The translations under genes and the position numbers were made by a program. Source: Capitulum mitella (Eukaryota; Arthropoda; Thecostraca; Pollicipedomorpha; Pollicipedidae). From it: 64,000 nucleotides of DNA. This document shows positions 34,801 through 47,700 of this stretch, piece after piece (position 1 is the stretch's first letter; each line of letters opens with the position of its first letter). The notes under the pieces are model-generated. The model was not told where the DNA came from, did no database searches, and saw nothing but the letters and a program-made list of their open reading frames with translations. Where the stretch lies: the NCBI GenBank assembly GCA_030062745.1, contig CP099840.1, positions 2,232,001-2,296,000 on the forward strand, in the 5' to 3' direction.

Positions 34801-37560
34801 ATGATAACATAATGAGGAAAAATGCTAGCATAAACGAAACAAAGAAACAACGCAATCTAAAGGAAAAATCTAAAGACAAACTTTAAAATTAGGGATTTTG
34901 AAGGGAAACCTGAAGCTAGAAATTTGACAAGAAGATATACAAGAAATATGAATAAACGTCAGTGAGCGCAAAAAGCGCGACATTTCAGTTTCCTCCCCTG
35001 TGGCGTATTCGACACGAAACGACAGAAATCGACTGCCACGCATGTTTTGCTGCCGTAAACATGAGTATTGATGTATTAGTTATTAAAACTAAATGCGGTA
35101 ACAAAACATTACAGGCTTTTCGTTTTCAGTAGTTTGAGAACAACTGGAAACACTGTATTTTTTCCCAAAACTGATGTGCTGAAGCTTCTTTACGGAAGCC
35201 AAAATAGGTATCAAGGTGAGCGGGAACCAACAGGTCATACCCCAGCTTAAATATCCCTTTCCTGTCATTAAGTAGACTGTGGAACTGTCTGTGAAGCACG
35301 TAGGTGCTTCACAAATGGCCCACCATACACAGAATAGCTGACATTGACTATCTTGTATTTGAGTGAATAAGGGAGTCCATAGTTAAGTGCATCTATTATC
35401 AAATCCCTGAATGTCATGGATATTTCTGCATTTTAGGTACTTTCTGGTTGTTTTGCCTTCAAAAGACATGAATTGATCTCAGGTGAAGAAAAGTTATTGG
35501 TGTTGGTTTTACCCACAAAGGGTGATGTTACATGATGTTGACTTTTATTTTGCGAGAGTAAGGTATTAGCTGAGGGAGGATTAAAATGCCGATTCGGAAT
35601 GACACTGCATGCCAAACTTGTGCCATATGCCAAAAGGCTTGCCGGGTGACTGTATTGTGCACTTGCAATCCAGTGGGGTGTATGGGGCCGAGTGATTAAG
35701 GCGATGGACTTTCGAGAGACTGGGTTTGATTCCCTTCACGGGGAACTTTCGCAGACCCGGTTCTACCAGGTTGAGGAAATTCTTATGACCTTAGCAGTTA
35801 CAACTGTGCAACAACTTGGGAAGCAGAGAGCTTTGGAAGAAGACGGCAAGGTTTGTTTATGGGAGGTAATGGAACTCAGGGTGATTCAGTGTCTAAGAAA
35901 TGCTGGTGGCACAAGGTTGAGACTTGCTGGTCATGCAGTGTGTTGCGTCTGTTTAGTGAGTTGACTCAGTATTCTAGGAAATTTAAAATGCGGCTGTAGT
36001 AGTTCACATGTTACAGAATTCAGTTAACGCGAACGCGAAACTGCTCTTACATAATCTTTTGGCCCAGGCTGCTGTTCTGAACATGTTGGGTGGTACTGTC
36101 CTTGGGAACACAGAGCACAGAATATGTAAAAAAAAGTTGGCGCCAGTGGACCCTGGTCAACTTTCATCCTCCACAGTTGGCAGATATCGGAGACCTTCAG
36201 CCGCCTGCCATGTTGCGTGGCTGTAATAAGTAAGTAAAGTTTGCCTGTTACGGTTGAATAGCATGCAGTGATTGAACTTCACTCTGCTTTCGGTGTTGGT
36301 GATTTTCATTTCAGAATGCAGTCGCACTAAAAGCCACCTTTCATGCAAGTCAGATCACACTCCAGTTGGTGAGTCTTTTCCCCATCCTTTGAGGATGTTG
36401 CCTTGTGACAAGGCTTCTTGGTAAACTTGTCATTCGTTTCCCTTCCCAGACAAAACCACAAATTTCGTCAACGCCTGTATTGCTGAAACATGCCGTTCTT
36501 TATGCTTCCAGCGTTATTCATGCTTCGCTGCTTTCATGCCATTTTTGATATCATAGATCTTTTAAGCGAAATTACCTTTCATTGATGCCAGTGTTTTTTT
36601 CATGAGCATGCCTTCTTGTCCACAAGTTGGCCGCAATACGGAAGGTGGAGGAAGCCATTAGCGAGACCCTCAAGCATGCTCCCCATCAGCCTGGAGGTCT
36701 GAGGTCCAGGATGCAGGTGACACGTTTTTATAATGTAACTAGTTCACTATAAATAATGGAATTAACATGAAACCTGCTAGTCGTGGTTTTTTCCAGAAAG
36801 TTGTAAGTTATGACTAAGCACGTGCTATTAACACACATATATTGCAGTTTGGCCCTTATTCCAGCGACTTTTTGTTACATTCAATTCCAGAAACCAGAAA
36901 TGCACCCAGAGAAGCTTCTGAAACTTCTGTCATCCACATTGTGGTACATGGAAGGTCGATCACACTTGAAACAGACACAATAGGTGGCAGGGAAGACTGA
37001 TAGACATGTAACTCTACAAAACCAGTTTCCCACCTTTGCCACTATTTTGTGGCATTGTGGTGCTGAGATAATTATGTGCATTGCAGATAACGGGTGTAGA
37101 GTTTGTGTACCATAGGAGACGAATTTCGTTTAAATTTTAGTTTCTTTGTGTACTAATCCGTTTTTTTTCCAGAACAAGCTGCAAATTGGCAGATTTTCGA
37201 GAAGCAGCCGGTCAACTTCTCTGAATACAAACACTGAATAAGTGTAGTAAGTTATTCATTACCTTGAGCATCAGTGAAATGTTATTTTATGAGAACTTAG
37301 TTTGACGTAGGATGGAGATTCGTTTACCTACAAACGCTTTATTGTCTTCGCTGCGCATTGAACTTTCCCATATGAACAGACTGAGGAGGAGGAGAATAGG
37401 GTGGGGGTTGCGTGACTGTCTTGGACCGCCATAGGCCTGCCACGCACGCTGTTGGAGACCCTGCGTTCCTCGTGGGTGACGAAGAGCTCCGTCGCGGTTG
37501 GCCCGCTGATACCGGAGTAGCTGGTGTGGGCTGCGGCAGCGGCAGCTGGGACATTCCACG
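34800..37560. other. Intergenic, no recognised gene
   Basis: Apart from the tRNA-derived head at 35,678 I find no supported gene. The composition is TG/CA-rich in parts but CG is not absent. Small ORFs show no family similarity. Confidence 0.4.
35678..35745 (+). repeat. tRNA(Ser)-derived SINE head or tRNA pseudogene
   Basis: GGCCGAGTGATTAAGGCGAT followed by GGACT is the D-arm/box A region of tRNA-Ser. GGGTTTGATTCCC (35,722-35,734) resembles box B. The anticodon stem does not close and the variable arm is missing, so it is not a functional tRNA gene. A SINE promoter head or a processed tRNA relic fits better. Confidence 0.6.
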
Positions 37561-37599
37561 ACAAATCGACACAGCAAATGGGTGATTGTCCACCCTCAT

Positions 37600-39665
37600 G
37601 TCCTAGATTTTGACCAAACTTAATGTATAGGGTGTTCGTATGCCCCAAAACCATCTGCGCAAATTTTAGTTCCATCTGGTCGACGGTTCAGGAGTCTGGC
37701 CTCCGGCATTTCGGCGAGGTCACGCTCCAGGGTTTGCTCGGTTGCCGACAGCTATGTAAAAAGGTTTTCGGAATCTAAATATTCGGACATTTTTGAACTT
37801 GTAACTGTTCAAGAAAACGGTTACTGGCCAGACTTTTTAGGTATAATAAATAATAAGAAAGTTAAGATATGACCTCAGGTTACATGACTTTCCATGACCT
37901 TGATGCCCATAAGAATGCTAAGTTTTGCTTAGTCAGAATTGAACGCTCATATGTTGGCTTGATTTATAGCACATGAAAGAAGTGGCGTTTTAGTCATAAA
38001 TGCTCATTTTGAGAGCGCAAATTTTATCATGTTTGAAGGTTATCAAGGCCCGCCCATGGATCTCGAGAACTAAGAGAATTAAGGAGATGAGAGTTACAAC
38101 AATAAAAAGGCGGTCTTATCTGATAAACAATGAACGCATATTTAATGACTCTGAGTTGATATCGTAGGGTCAGGAGCTCAAACAATACCATGTCATGATG
38201 TCCAAGATCTGTGGGCAACTCAAGCAGCTATGACGATCCTCTGAATTCAGCTTGAATACCGAGCAGTCTAAAAAGGGCCAGAAACGATTTTCTGTTGTCA
38301 AAAAGATACTTTCTATTTCTCAGGTCATGTCAGGTCACGTCAACAGTCATTAGAACACCACTCTAATTTGCGTCAAAACTGACACTCAAGTAAAGTTTCT
38401 TCAGGCATACATTTTGGAGTCATTATTGCGAAGGTTTGGCCACGAATGAAAAACTACCAGGAGAATGATTATAGGTCATTTAAGGGCATATCAGGTCAGT
38501 TAAAGCTGGATATTACAACATTCGTACCTCGAGACTGGATAAAGGTGCAAATGGAAAAAAACGTCATTTGATGTCTGTTGTCATACTGATATGTTTTTCA
38601 ATGGCATGGAAGTCGTCAAGGGTACGTCAGGTTAGTTCAGATCAAGGACGATAACATGAAAAATGTCTGTCTCGTTCGGAATTGAACATCGCGGCATCGT
38701 GATTTTTCGAACCAGACAGCCACATTTTGCCTGTCATCGTCCTTGACCAGACCTGACTTGGCCTGCCCCAGACTCCCACGCCATCCAAGAACATATTAGC
38801 ATGATTCTAGCGATCAAATGACGTCCGTCCTGCTGTCATATTCGACTTTGGTTGGCCTGATATGACCTAAGATGACCTGCATTGATATTTTTCCGAGTTT
38901 TCCATTTGTGACCAAACATACGCAGTGGTGATTTCGAAACGTATGCTTGTAGTAGATTTACTTGCGTGCCAGTTTCGACATCAATCAGTGTCGTGTTCCA
39001 ATAGCTGTTAACCTGCCTTGGCATGATCTAAGGAAAAGCAAATTTCTTTTTGACAGTGAAAAAACGTTTTTAGTCCTTTTTGGATTGCTCAGTACTCGAA
39101 ATGAATTTAGAGAGCCGTCATATTTGCTTTAATTGCCCAGATTTTGGACGGCATAACATGATCTTGTTTGACCTTCTTACCCCTCAATATTAATTCAGAG
39201 TCAATACGTATGTATTCATTTTTTTCACGAAATTTAACGACGTTTCGACTGGTTTCACTTTGATCCTCGTAGCTCTCTTAGTTCTCGAGATCCTGGTGCG
39301 GATTCTCGAAAACCTTTAAATGTGGTAAAATTTGTGCTCTGGAAATGAGCTTTTGTAACAAAAACGTCATTTATTTTATTTGCAATATATGAAACCGAAA
39401 TATGGGCCTTCCATTCTGGCTGAACAAAATGTAACATTTTTACAGGCATCAAGGCCACCGAAGACCACGTGGCCTGAGGTCATGCCGTGACTGTTATATT
39501 ATTTGTCATATGCAAAAAGTCTGACCAGTAACGGTTTCCTTGAACCTTAACAAGTTGAAAAATACGTGGACATTTAGATTTGGAATAATGTTTCACATAG
39601 TTATTGGCCACCAAACAAATCCTTGTAGCGTGTTCTCACCGAAGTGCCGGAGGCTATAACTCCTA
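37600..39665. repeat. AGGTCA-rich ~2-kb repeat with inverted flanking blocks
   Basis: GCCTCCGGCATTTCGGCGAG near 37,700 recurs inverted as CTCACCGAAGTGCCGGAGGC near 39,637, marking the ends of one element. In between there are about a dozen AGGTCA/TGACCT half-sites (for example CAGGTCATGTCAGGTCACGT near 38,322). No TTAA with CCC ends is seen, so it may be another family or a decayed relative of elements A-D. Confidence 0.45.
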
Positions 39666-40444
39666 AATCAATGACCTGATCGAATTACAATGTGCACAGG
39701 TGGAATCAGGGCACACGAAGACTCGACGCACCAATTTTGATCTTCATCTGAGACGTGGGAATGCCACCCTCTTGTCGATCGATTTGTCGTGGAAGGTCGA
39801 GTCGAGACACAGAGCCCCAACTGGCTCTGTGCCTCGGTCCGGTTCTGGCCAACCTGCCGCGTAGTCTTCCGTTCCTGATCCACTCGCTGTGTCTCAGCCT
39901 CCTCTCGGCGGCCTGGTAGCGCCGCGTGTTCCGGTGGGGTGTTGGAGCTGGGTCACTGGCAACTACGGCGCTGGGTCCACTCTCGGGAGCTGACTGGCAA
40001 TACGTCATCCCGTTCTGCCGCCAGGTGTTGCTCCAGCTCAGCTGCCCGCTGCTGATCCCAGCCAGCGCGCCTCCCAGTTTGCGCACCTGGCGCTCGCGGT
40101 TGGCTTAGCGCCAGCCAGGCCTCGATGGCGCGCGCCACCTTCGCCTCAGGCAGGAGCCGGGGCGTTCCGCCGTCCCGCCTGCGTCGGCCGGCGCCGCCTC
40201 GCCGCCGCGTGCAGCCTTCTCGGCTGTTTTTGAATAAAAACACTAAAATCAATATCAGTCTTTTTTCTTCATAAGCTGTGCTGCTCTGCCAGGAGCACTA
40301 CATGAAACTGGAACGCGTAGATGACGTGCAGTAGTTCTGTGGAGAGCCACGGTAATGTTGAAGTGCGTCCTAGGTGCCTTGTGCCCTCGTAGTTAGAACG
40401 TCATTACAACGCCGTTTTATCGTTACATCGTAACAAGAACCTAC
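39666..40444. other. Gap without recognised gene
   Basis: A moderately GC-rich stretch at 39,760-40,210 carries overlapping ORFs on both strands that look like chance. Nothing else is supported. Confidence 0.35.
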
Positions 40445-40452
40445 ATTCAAAG

Positions 40453-40716
40453 CAGGGACGTAGCCAAGGGGTGCCATGGAGGCCATGGTTCCCCCTCCCC
40501 CTCTGAGCCAAGCGGTCTACACTAGATGTATGGCGATTTCGCGGGAATACGTAATAGTAATGGTATATATGTTGCGAAAGCAAATACTATATGTTTTCCT
40601 CTGCGTCAGGTATGATGTAAATTACATAAAATTGCAGCCTTTTCTTATAGATTTCGTCATATGGCCCATGGCCCGTCATATGGCCCACCCTGAAGAAAAT
40701 CCTGGCTACGTGCCTG
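40453..40716. mobile_element. hAT MITE with perfect 8-bp target duplication (copy 1)
   Basis: A 264-bp element with inverted ends CAGGGACGTAGCCA and TGGCTACGTGCCTG. It is flanked by identical ATTCAAAG at 40,445-40,452 and 40,717-40,724. The 8-bp duplication and CAG…CTG ends mark it as hAT. Copies at 41,189-41,420 and 56,009-56,276 share the interior (GGCGATTTCGC, GGAAT, CATATGGCC or similar). It has no ORF of its own. Confidence 0.88.
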
Positions 40717-40749
40717 ATTCAAAGTCGAGGAAACGTTACACAGACTTCG

Positions 40750-41035
40750 GAGAAATATTAGGACAACTTTGAAGACACGTTATATAAACATCAAAGAAAT
40801 GTCTTAACAACGTTGATTTCACCGACGTTTTGGGGAACATTGCGTGAACGTCAAAAAAACGTCTCAGCAACGTTGTGGGAAAGTTCTGCAGAAGTCGTGG
40901 TGGAGCGTTGTGACGACGTTTCCGGTCGTCTACAAAATTACGTTATGAGGGCGGTGTTGCACAACGTTTTGAGAGCCAAAGCGTGACCTTGGGATGACGT
41001 TGTAACGACGTAAAAATGTTAGCTGGGATGGCTGA
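40750..41035. repeat. ACGTT-rich repeat, second segment
   Basis: It has the same motif style as 33,950-34,800 (AACGTTG, GACGTTTTGG, GTGACGACGTT). It ends with GTTAGCTGGGATGGC, the inverted form of the CCCAGCTAAC end seen at 34,390. Confidence 0.55.
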
Positions 41036-41188
41036 CGAAGCCTGTCACTGCAAGGACGGCTATTTATTCCCTGAAATTGCGCTTCTTATTCCATGTCCAC
41101 TCATCACGCATCTCATGCATCATGTAGCAGGCAACGTTTAACAGCACACAAAGCAGGTACGGATCGGGGGGATGAGGTCGAGCGCCCC

Positions 41189-41420
41189 CAGGGACGTAGG
41201 GGGCCACGCGGTCTACACTAGATAAATAGCGATTTCGCACGAATGAGGAATAGTGGCCATATATTTTGCAAAAGCAAACAATATATGTATTCCTGAGGGT
41301 TAAATATGAGGTCAGTTACATAAAAATTTTGCTTTTTCCTACAAATTTCGCCTTACGCCAGTGGCATATGACGAAATCTGACATTTGCTCCCCCTGATGA
41401 AAATCCTGGCTACGTTTCTG
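41189..41420. mobile_element. hAT MITE (copy 2)
   Basis: A 232-bp relative of the element at 40,453: it begins CAGGGACGTAGGGGGCC and ends AATCCTGGCTACGTTTCTG. The flanks do not show a clean 8-bp duplication, so the site is older or rearranged. It has a short deletion relative to copy 1. Confidence 0.75.
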
Positions 41421-44277
41421 GCGTCCGGGTCCCTCTAAATAATTTCGGATGAAATACTACTATTTTCTTATTTTTTCTTTCTTCTCATTTTGGTGTAAGA
41501 CCAGGACGAGACTTGGTTGTTTGGAACTCTCAATGGAGAGTTTTGGTCTCTGATGCTAACAAAACTAATTAATTAAAAATCAAAGGAGCCGAAAGTATGT
41601 CTGAAAGCGAGCCGAACGCTTTTAGCCATGGCTGGAGATTTCCGAAAATTATTGGGGGGTGGGTCCACATAGGATTTCAGAATGGTTCTTCCCAGTTCTT
41701 TTGCCCTAGACCTAATGCTAAAATTCCTGAATTTCAAGCAGTCCGGACCTCCCCCCGGATCGCTAGCCATGCTTTTAGGAAAAGCGATTTCATACATGGC
41801 GATTGCTCGGAAAGGTTCAAATCGAGGTGTTTATCGTTAAGTGGGTCAGTGTGTTCAAACTTAGGAGCGTCTAACGCCCGAACGTGCCCGCCGATCGCAA
41901 CAGAAGTGACACCATCGGGTGTGCCGACTCGGCGGACAAATTGTGGCGCCAGTTTCGAAACGATTCGTGGAGTGTGGCACGTGGCGTGGTCGGACCTCTG
42001 CGGAATTCAGTTAACCACGGGTGTAGGTCAAACGGCGGGTGCTCTTGACGCAAAACTTGGTGGCAACATGGCCCCATTTGCGGGTACTCGCTTTTGTGGT
42101 CGGCACCCATGTGCGATCCACGTGGCGATCCGCAGGCACGTGTTTTGATTTGGACTCGAGAACCTCCGAGTGCCGTCAGAAGTGACTTAGGCGGCTGAAA
42201 GTTGGTGGATAGGTAAACCAGCACTAGGGCCATCCAACGATGCCCCACATGATGGGCATGGTACAACGGCTCAAGTTCAGAGCACGTGAGCCTCTTTTAT
42301 ACCTCTGTTTTATGGGCCAGTTGCCGGGTTGCATACGGCACAGTTCGGTGTGATGATGGCTATTGGCTTGGAAAGGCGGACGGGCAGCTAAGCGACTAGT
42401 TCTAATGGATTCAAGTGGAGGGTTGGTTGGTTATTTGGGCTTAGGGGCGCAGGGTCATTCGACGCCCAGTGGATTCATGTGGAAACGGGGATGCAGCGTG
42501 CACGTGCAGCCCGAGGTACCCAAGAATAACACCCATTTTTCATTGCCGCAAAAGTACTGTCGCTGGGATGCTGGAAACTGGTGGGCTGGAGCACGTGGTA
42601 CGTGGCAGTCCATGTATTTGGCAGCTTTGCAAGTCATTGGCTTGAGCCTGGTGAGTGCGGGACGCACGTGCTGAGGTGTGCCCCTTTGTCATTTAGGCGT
42701 TTGGTTTGGGAACCGCTGGTGCTGGAGGCCCTAAATTTTTGGTGGGCTTCAAAGCCACAAACGCCATCCAGGACAAGCAAGATTTAAAGCATCAGTGGCC
42801 AGATGTCATCTACATGAGCGTGCAACCGGTTGGACTTGGGATCCTCTGTTTGCGAGAAGTCTGTGACTGAAGGGGAGTAGTCAGAATTCCTCGGGGGGGG
42901 GGATGATCGGATGAAGGAGGCCCTTATAACCAACGGGGTCCTCGCCAGCGGCGGATCCAGGATTTCGCCAAGGCCGGGGGGAGGCGAATGGTTAGCGCGG
43001 CCGCACCCCTATTTTTTGTTCTTTAGGTATGAAAAACTTGATCCGCGTGTAAAATATAGAAAGCCACGGTGCGGAGTATATCGATCGACGTCATGTCGGA
43101 GAGGGGTGCAGGACCGGCGGCGACCGCGTGAGCGAGAGGCGAGGGCGCCGAGACCGCCTGCAACAGGTGTTCGCGCCTGCGCGGCCGGCTCCCGCGCCTG
43201 CGTGCCCTGAGATGGGCGTATGTCGATGGGGCCAGCCCAAAAATCGGGGCACTCCGTACCGTGGCTTTTCCCGGGTAGGACTAAAGAGGGTTCGACCGAT
43301 TACGATGTGATACCCTTGTGTCAGTGCCTGTGATTCTTCGTGCGTGCCGTCGTGCTGAGTCTTCGTTTCGACATTTTGTACTTTACGCATTTGATTGGTT
43401 CATTTATACTCGGATCGTATAGTCTTTTTTCAAATCCCCACACGATTTGTGTGACCAGTAACGTGAGTGACCAGTAAGGTGATTTTAATAAATGACTGTG
43501 AGAGTAAATGATCTTTCACACCTCCGTGCAGGGTGCTGAGATTACTCTATGGTGAACGCGTATCCATATCCAAACCGGGATGCAACTACCGTGTGGCAGG
43601 CGGAGCAATAGTTGCACGGCCAAATCCTCACTGGTGGCCCGACTGATCACCGAGTCGCTGATGGGGAGAGAAAGCGTCCAAGGCGTATTTCACAGGGACC
43701 TTTTTCCAGACCGAAAGGAGGTCCCTCCGGAGACTGGCGGGGGCCCTTTATGGGCCCCCGCCAGTATACAAAGCCTTCTTGTGTAGTCGGAGTAATTTTT
43801 TTTTAGATTCGTGAGATTTTTTTGGACGTTTAACATATTCTTATTTTGCTTTGCCCGTTTCCGACAGTGAAAAGGGCCCTGCGGGCGTCTCGCACTTTCC
43901 AAAAAACTGAAGCCTTTGCTCGCTCGACCGCTAGGAGACCTCGCTTGGCCTCCAGGAGGGCCATGACCCCTTTATCGCCCCCCTCCCTCCCCTTGGCTGC
44001 GCCATTGGTCTGTGATACCTACCTTTGTAATTTTACTGCGATAAAGGCACCGAGCGCATGCACTCGTCTGTCTGCGATACAGGGCTCGGATTTCGACCCA
44101 AACCAACCGTCACGTTGGTTTGCCTTTAGTCTGGTTGAAGTTCGTCCTTGTTTGTTGGAACTGTAAGGGTTCGAAAGAAATGTCATAGAAAACGCTACAC
44201 GATTTCCAACACGGAAGAAAAATGTACTAGCTTTTGCAATAGTGTAGATTAGAGCATTACAGTAACTGTTCATAGCA
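41421..44277. other. Intergenic, with hAT-type terminal fragments
   Basis: No gene is recognised. A CAGCGGCGGATCCAGGATTT end at 42,946 is a hAT-type terminus like that at 48,830; its partner end was not found. TTGGCTGCGCCATTGG at 43,995-44,010 is another loose terminus. The 183-residue frame at 41,597-42,148 has no family similarity. Confidence 0.4.
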
Positions 44278-44385
44278 GGGGTGTCAATTTGTATTCTTTT
44301 GAGAGGGCCCTGGCACACCCAATGTTGATTTCGGCCCCTCCAATGTTGGTTTGGGCTCCTCCAATATTTTCTGCCGGTTTTAAAA
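44278..44385. repeat. Dispersed repeat fragment shared with 18,670-18,760
   Basis: GGGTGTCAATTTGTATTCTT and GAGAGGGCCCTGGC are the reverse complement of the segment between the TTAA elements C and D. The family is unknown. Confidence 0.5.
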
Positions 44386-44769
44386 GGAAATGGGCATATA
44401 TATAGGGCCGTGGGTATCAATCCAATGGTTGTGAATGCATATCAACATGGCGCAGGAGAGACAAATGCACAAAAACCTTGGCGTTGAGGAAATGCTGTGG
44501 ACTTGTGGATCACGGACCGTGTTCGTCCTTGGACCACCCGTTGCCGGGTTGCTTACGAAGTGTTGCTCACGTTTGGATAGTGAAATGCTTGTACTTATCC
44601 TCTAGTCTTTTGGCTGTTTCCTTAATGAATTTTCTGGGGAGATTTTTCAAGCCAAGGGCAGGTTAGTACGCACGCAATATGTGTTATCACTGACATATCT
44701 TGACACTTCAGATGGTTTGGGGAAAGGGTGGTCGTCCAACATCACGCCTTTTGGCGAAAAATCTAAAAT

Positions 44770-47700
44770 ATTGTCCAGAGGAAATGAAGAATGAATGAAA
44801 TGGAGCCTGATTATTGATACAAGGCATATGATTCTAAAATCAGTAAAAAGTGATTTTTCATTGCCTAAAAAGAACCCAGTCTCTAAAACATGACAGGTCT
44901 CAAGGAAATCCCATTTGGGGAAGAATTGAGACAAGGAGCTGGGTTTGAGAAGCTTTAAAAGCTGCTGGAAACTGAACTTCTACAACTGGAGAAGTACAGT
45001 CCATCTTAAGACAGCAGGTTGGATCAGGGCCTGTGTTACCATAATAATGTTCATAAGGAAACATTGTTAAGCAAGCAACACTAGTACCACTGGGTCATAT
45101 TTGTCTGTTTGTCATAGGTGCAGATGCCCCATTTTTGTGACAAAAATGTAAGGTAAAAATTTCTAATTGACTGCAGGCTATGAAATGAAATGTCCTGAAT
45201 CTGACAAGGAACCATATTTTATGGATAGTTAAAGCTCATAAATCTTGTCCCAAGTGGGGAGTTTGCTGTTTCATTTCAGGCAGAATTGAGACTGCCAAAG
45301 TATTGTATTCACCCCAGTGACATGGCTGCAGACATCAGAGGTCACAGTGGCTGCTGGGCACTCATTTTCTGAACCTTTTGTGTCATTCTGTAGATAACAT
45401 CAAGGTTAAAGCTCATACTCATGCTTATGCCTAATGGTCATCCATTCTTGCCTTAACCTAGCACCACCTGGGGTATTGCACCACCTGTGACCACTAGGGG
45501 CTCAAATTGACCCCCCATTATTTCCATAACCTAGACTGCAGAGCACAGCATGTGCACACCTGATGCCATAATTATTAAGATTGCATGCCTGGTGTGTGTC
45601 TGGACTAAAATATTGCACTCATTGTGCACATGCAAATCAAGCATTGCACACCCAGGGAATTTGGTGGATTTGGTTCAGTTGCTGAAGGACAGCCCTGTAT
45701 AGTACCACTTTTGCTTGTTAGGCTCTATTTTAGTGGCAAAAAAGGTTTCCTATGACTAATCAAATTTATATAGCCAACTGAAACAGAGAATTGCAATGAT
45801 GCAATGATATGTAATTGTTAAGAAACACACACTGCAATTTCAAAGCCATCTAAGGCCTACAGGGTTCTAAAATGTGTTCATAAATTAGCAAAAAAGTGCC
45901 TTGGAATATATACACAGATGTGCTTTACCAGCAACATGCCATCAAAGCAACTTGCTTTGAAAACAAATTTTGTGATTTATGCTATGTATTGGAACATAAA
46001 AGCAACCACAGGAAGAAACTATAACATTAAAAGTTTATTTTTCTGAGCAGAAAACATCTCTTAAGATCACTGAATCAACATCAGTTTTGTAACTGTGTAA
46101 GTCAACCTAGCTTTCTGGTGCCTTTTTCTCCAGATTTGGTGGTATTTGGAATCTTGAATGTGACAGTTCTGGAAGTCATTGCTTTTTGTTATGGCTGCTG
46201 GGTACTGTGTGCATTGTTTTTTCCCCCTTTGGTGAATCTGCTGTTTTGTTTTGCAAACCAGTTTTTTATGGCACCATGGTGGATGCCTCAATACCTGGGT
46301 GCATGCCAGAACCACTCAGCACACACCTGGGAATAGTAAAGAGTGTGCAAGTGAGATCTTGTCAAAACCTGCAGTTTGTGGCCTGGCCAATAACTAATAC
46401 TGGAGTCTAAACAGTTCTAGACAGTGTCAGGTGGCATCTGACCTAGCTTCGTGAACCTGTTCACCATTAGATGCAGAAGTGTTTAATTATCCTTTGGCCA
46501 CAAAAAATTGTGATCAGATTCCTTGTTTTGGTTTCAGTTGTGAATAATCTAAATTGTGCTAAATCTGATCACAGAAGTGACAAAGTATTTGCACCATTTG
46601 ATTGCCTGTTCAGCTCTACACAAGATGATATACATATTGTCATGTTTCTCTAAGAGGCATGCCTACACCACTGAATAAAATCCTATTGCCATTAGCTGAC
46701 AGACCACTAAAGAACATAATGCTGCTTGCCTTTGGCTTTGGAAAAACTGAAATATTTTTTTGCCCAGTGGGCCAAATCAGTCAATAAAAAGACACTTAAA
46801 GGTTGGCTGGTGGTTCCCTCCCATACAGTTGGGATGCCAGCCATTAAAAAAAAAAATGGTGTACTAGTCCCCAGGGGGCAATGAGCATTGACCACAACTT
46901 GTATCATCCAGAAATGTCTAGCAGTTTACTGCTGAGACTGTAAAAGTCTTCTGTGGCTAGTGGCCCTATTGTTGGCTGCTGCAGTTCAGGCTGGTTTTAG
47001 AGCATGTTAAAGGATGAGAGGAGTGGGATGTTGTCATCAGCTATTCCTGATCCCTTCATGTATAGTTGGGGCACCAGTCAGTAAGAAACAGGATGCACCA
47101 AGTCCCCTAGATGGTCACAGGTTAAAAAAGGAGAAGGCCTGGGCATTGTTCACAGTTTGTAGCAAACTCCCAGGAATACATTACTCACAGCATAAAGAAG
47201 TTCTTCCTGACTGGTGTTTCATTTGGGGGATTGCTGCAGTTCCAAATTGTCTCCTTTTGTGGCATTGTGGGATCTCACTGGGAAAACATCTTCCTGCTCT
47301 AGAGACACATTGGGATTGGTGATCTGGTAGACTTACCATATCACACAGTGTGTGTCTGTGATGCATGGTCAGGATGTAGAGCTTCCAGTGCCCTGTCATG
47401 CTGAGAAATTGGCATAATGTCTAAATATGTTATTTGGAGACATGTTCATCATGGCATGGGTTTAAATGTGGCATGTGTATATTTTGTGCCACCATTTAAA
47501 ACATTTAAATGGATTGGTCTGGAGGGTCATATGCCATTGACCTAGGTTTCTTGGGTAATGTGTTGAATAATGTGTTGGATAATGCTCTGGACAATATTTG
47601 CACCTCTGAATCATTGCATTCATAGTCAGGATGCAGAGATATAGTGGTAGTGGGCATGGTTTAGGATAAGCAGTTCAGTAATTATGCATTTTAACAAATT

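Noticed and set aside
35684-35770. Functional tRNA-Ser gene
   Set aside because: The anticodon stem does not pair and the variable arm is missing.
44448-44607. Possible first exon of MRPS15 (short ORF starting MAQERQMHKN)
   Set aside because: No arginine-rich mitochondrial presequence and no suitable donor; position alone is not enough.
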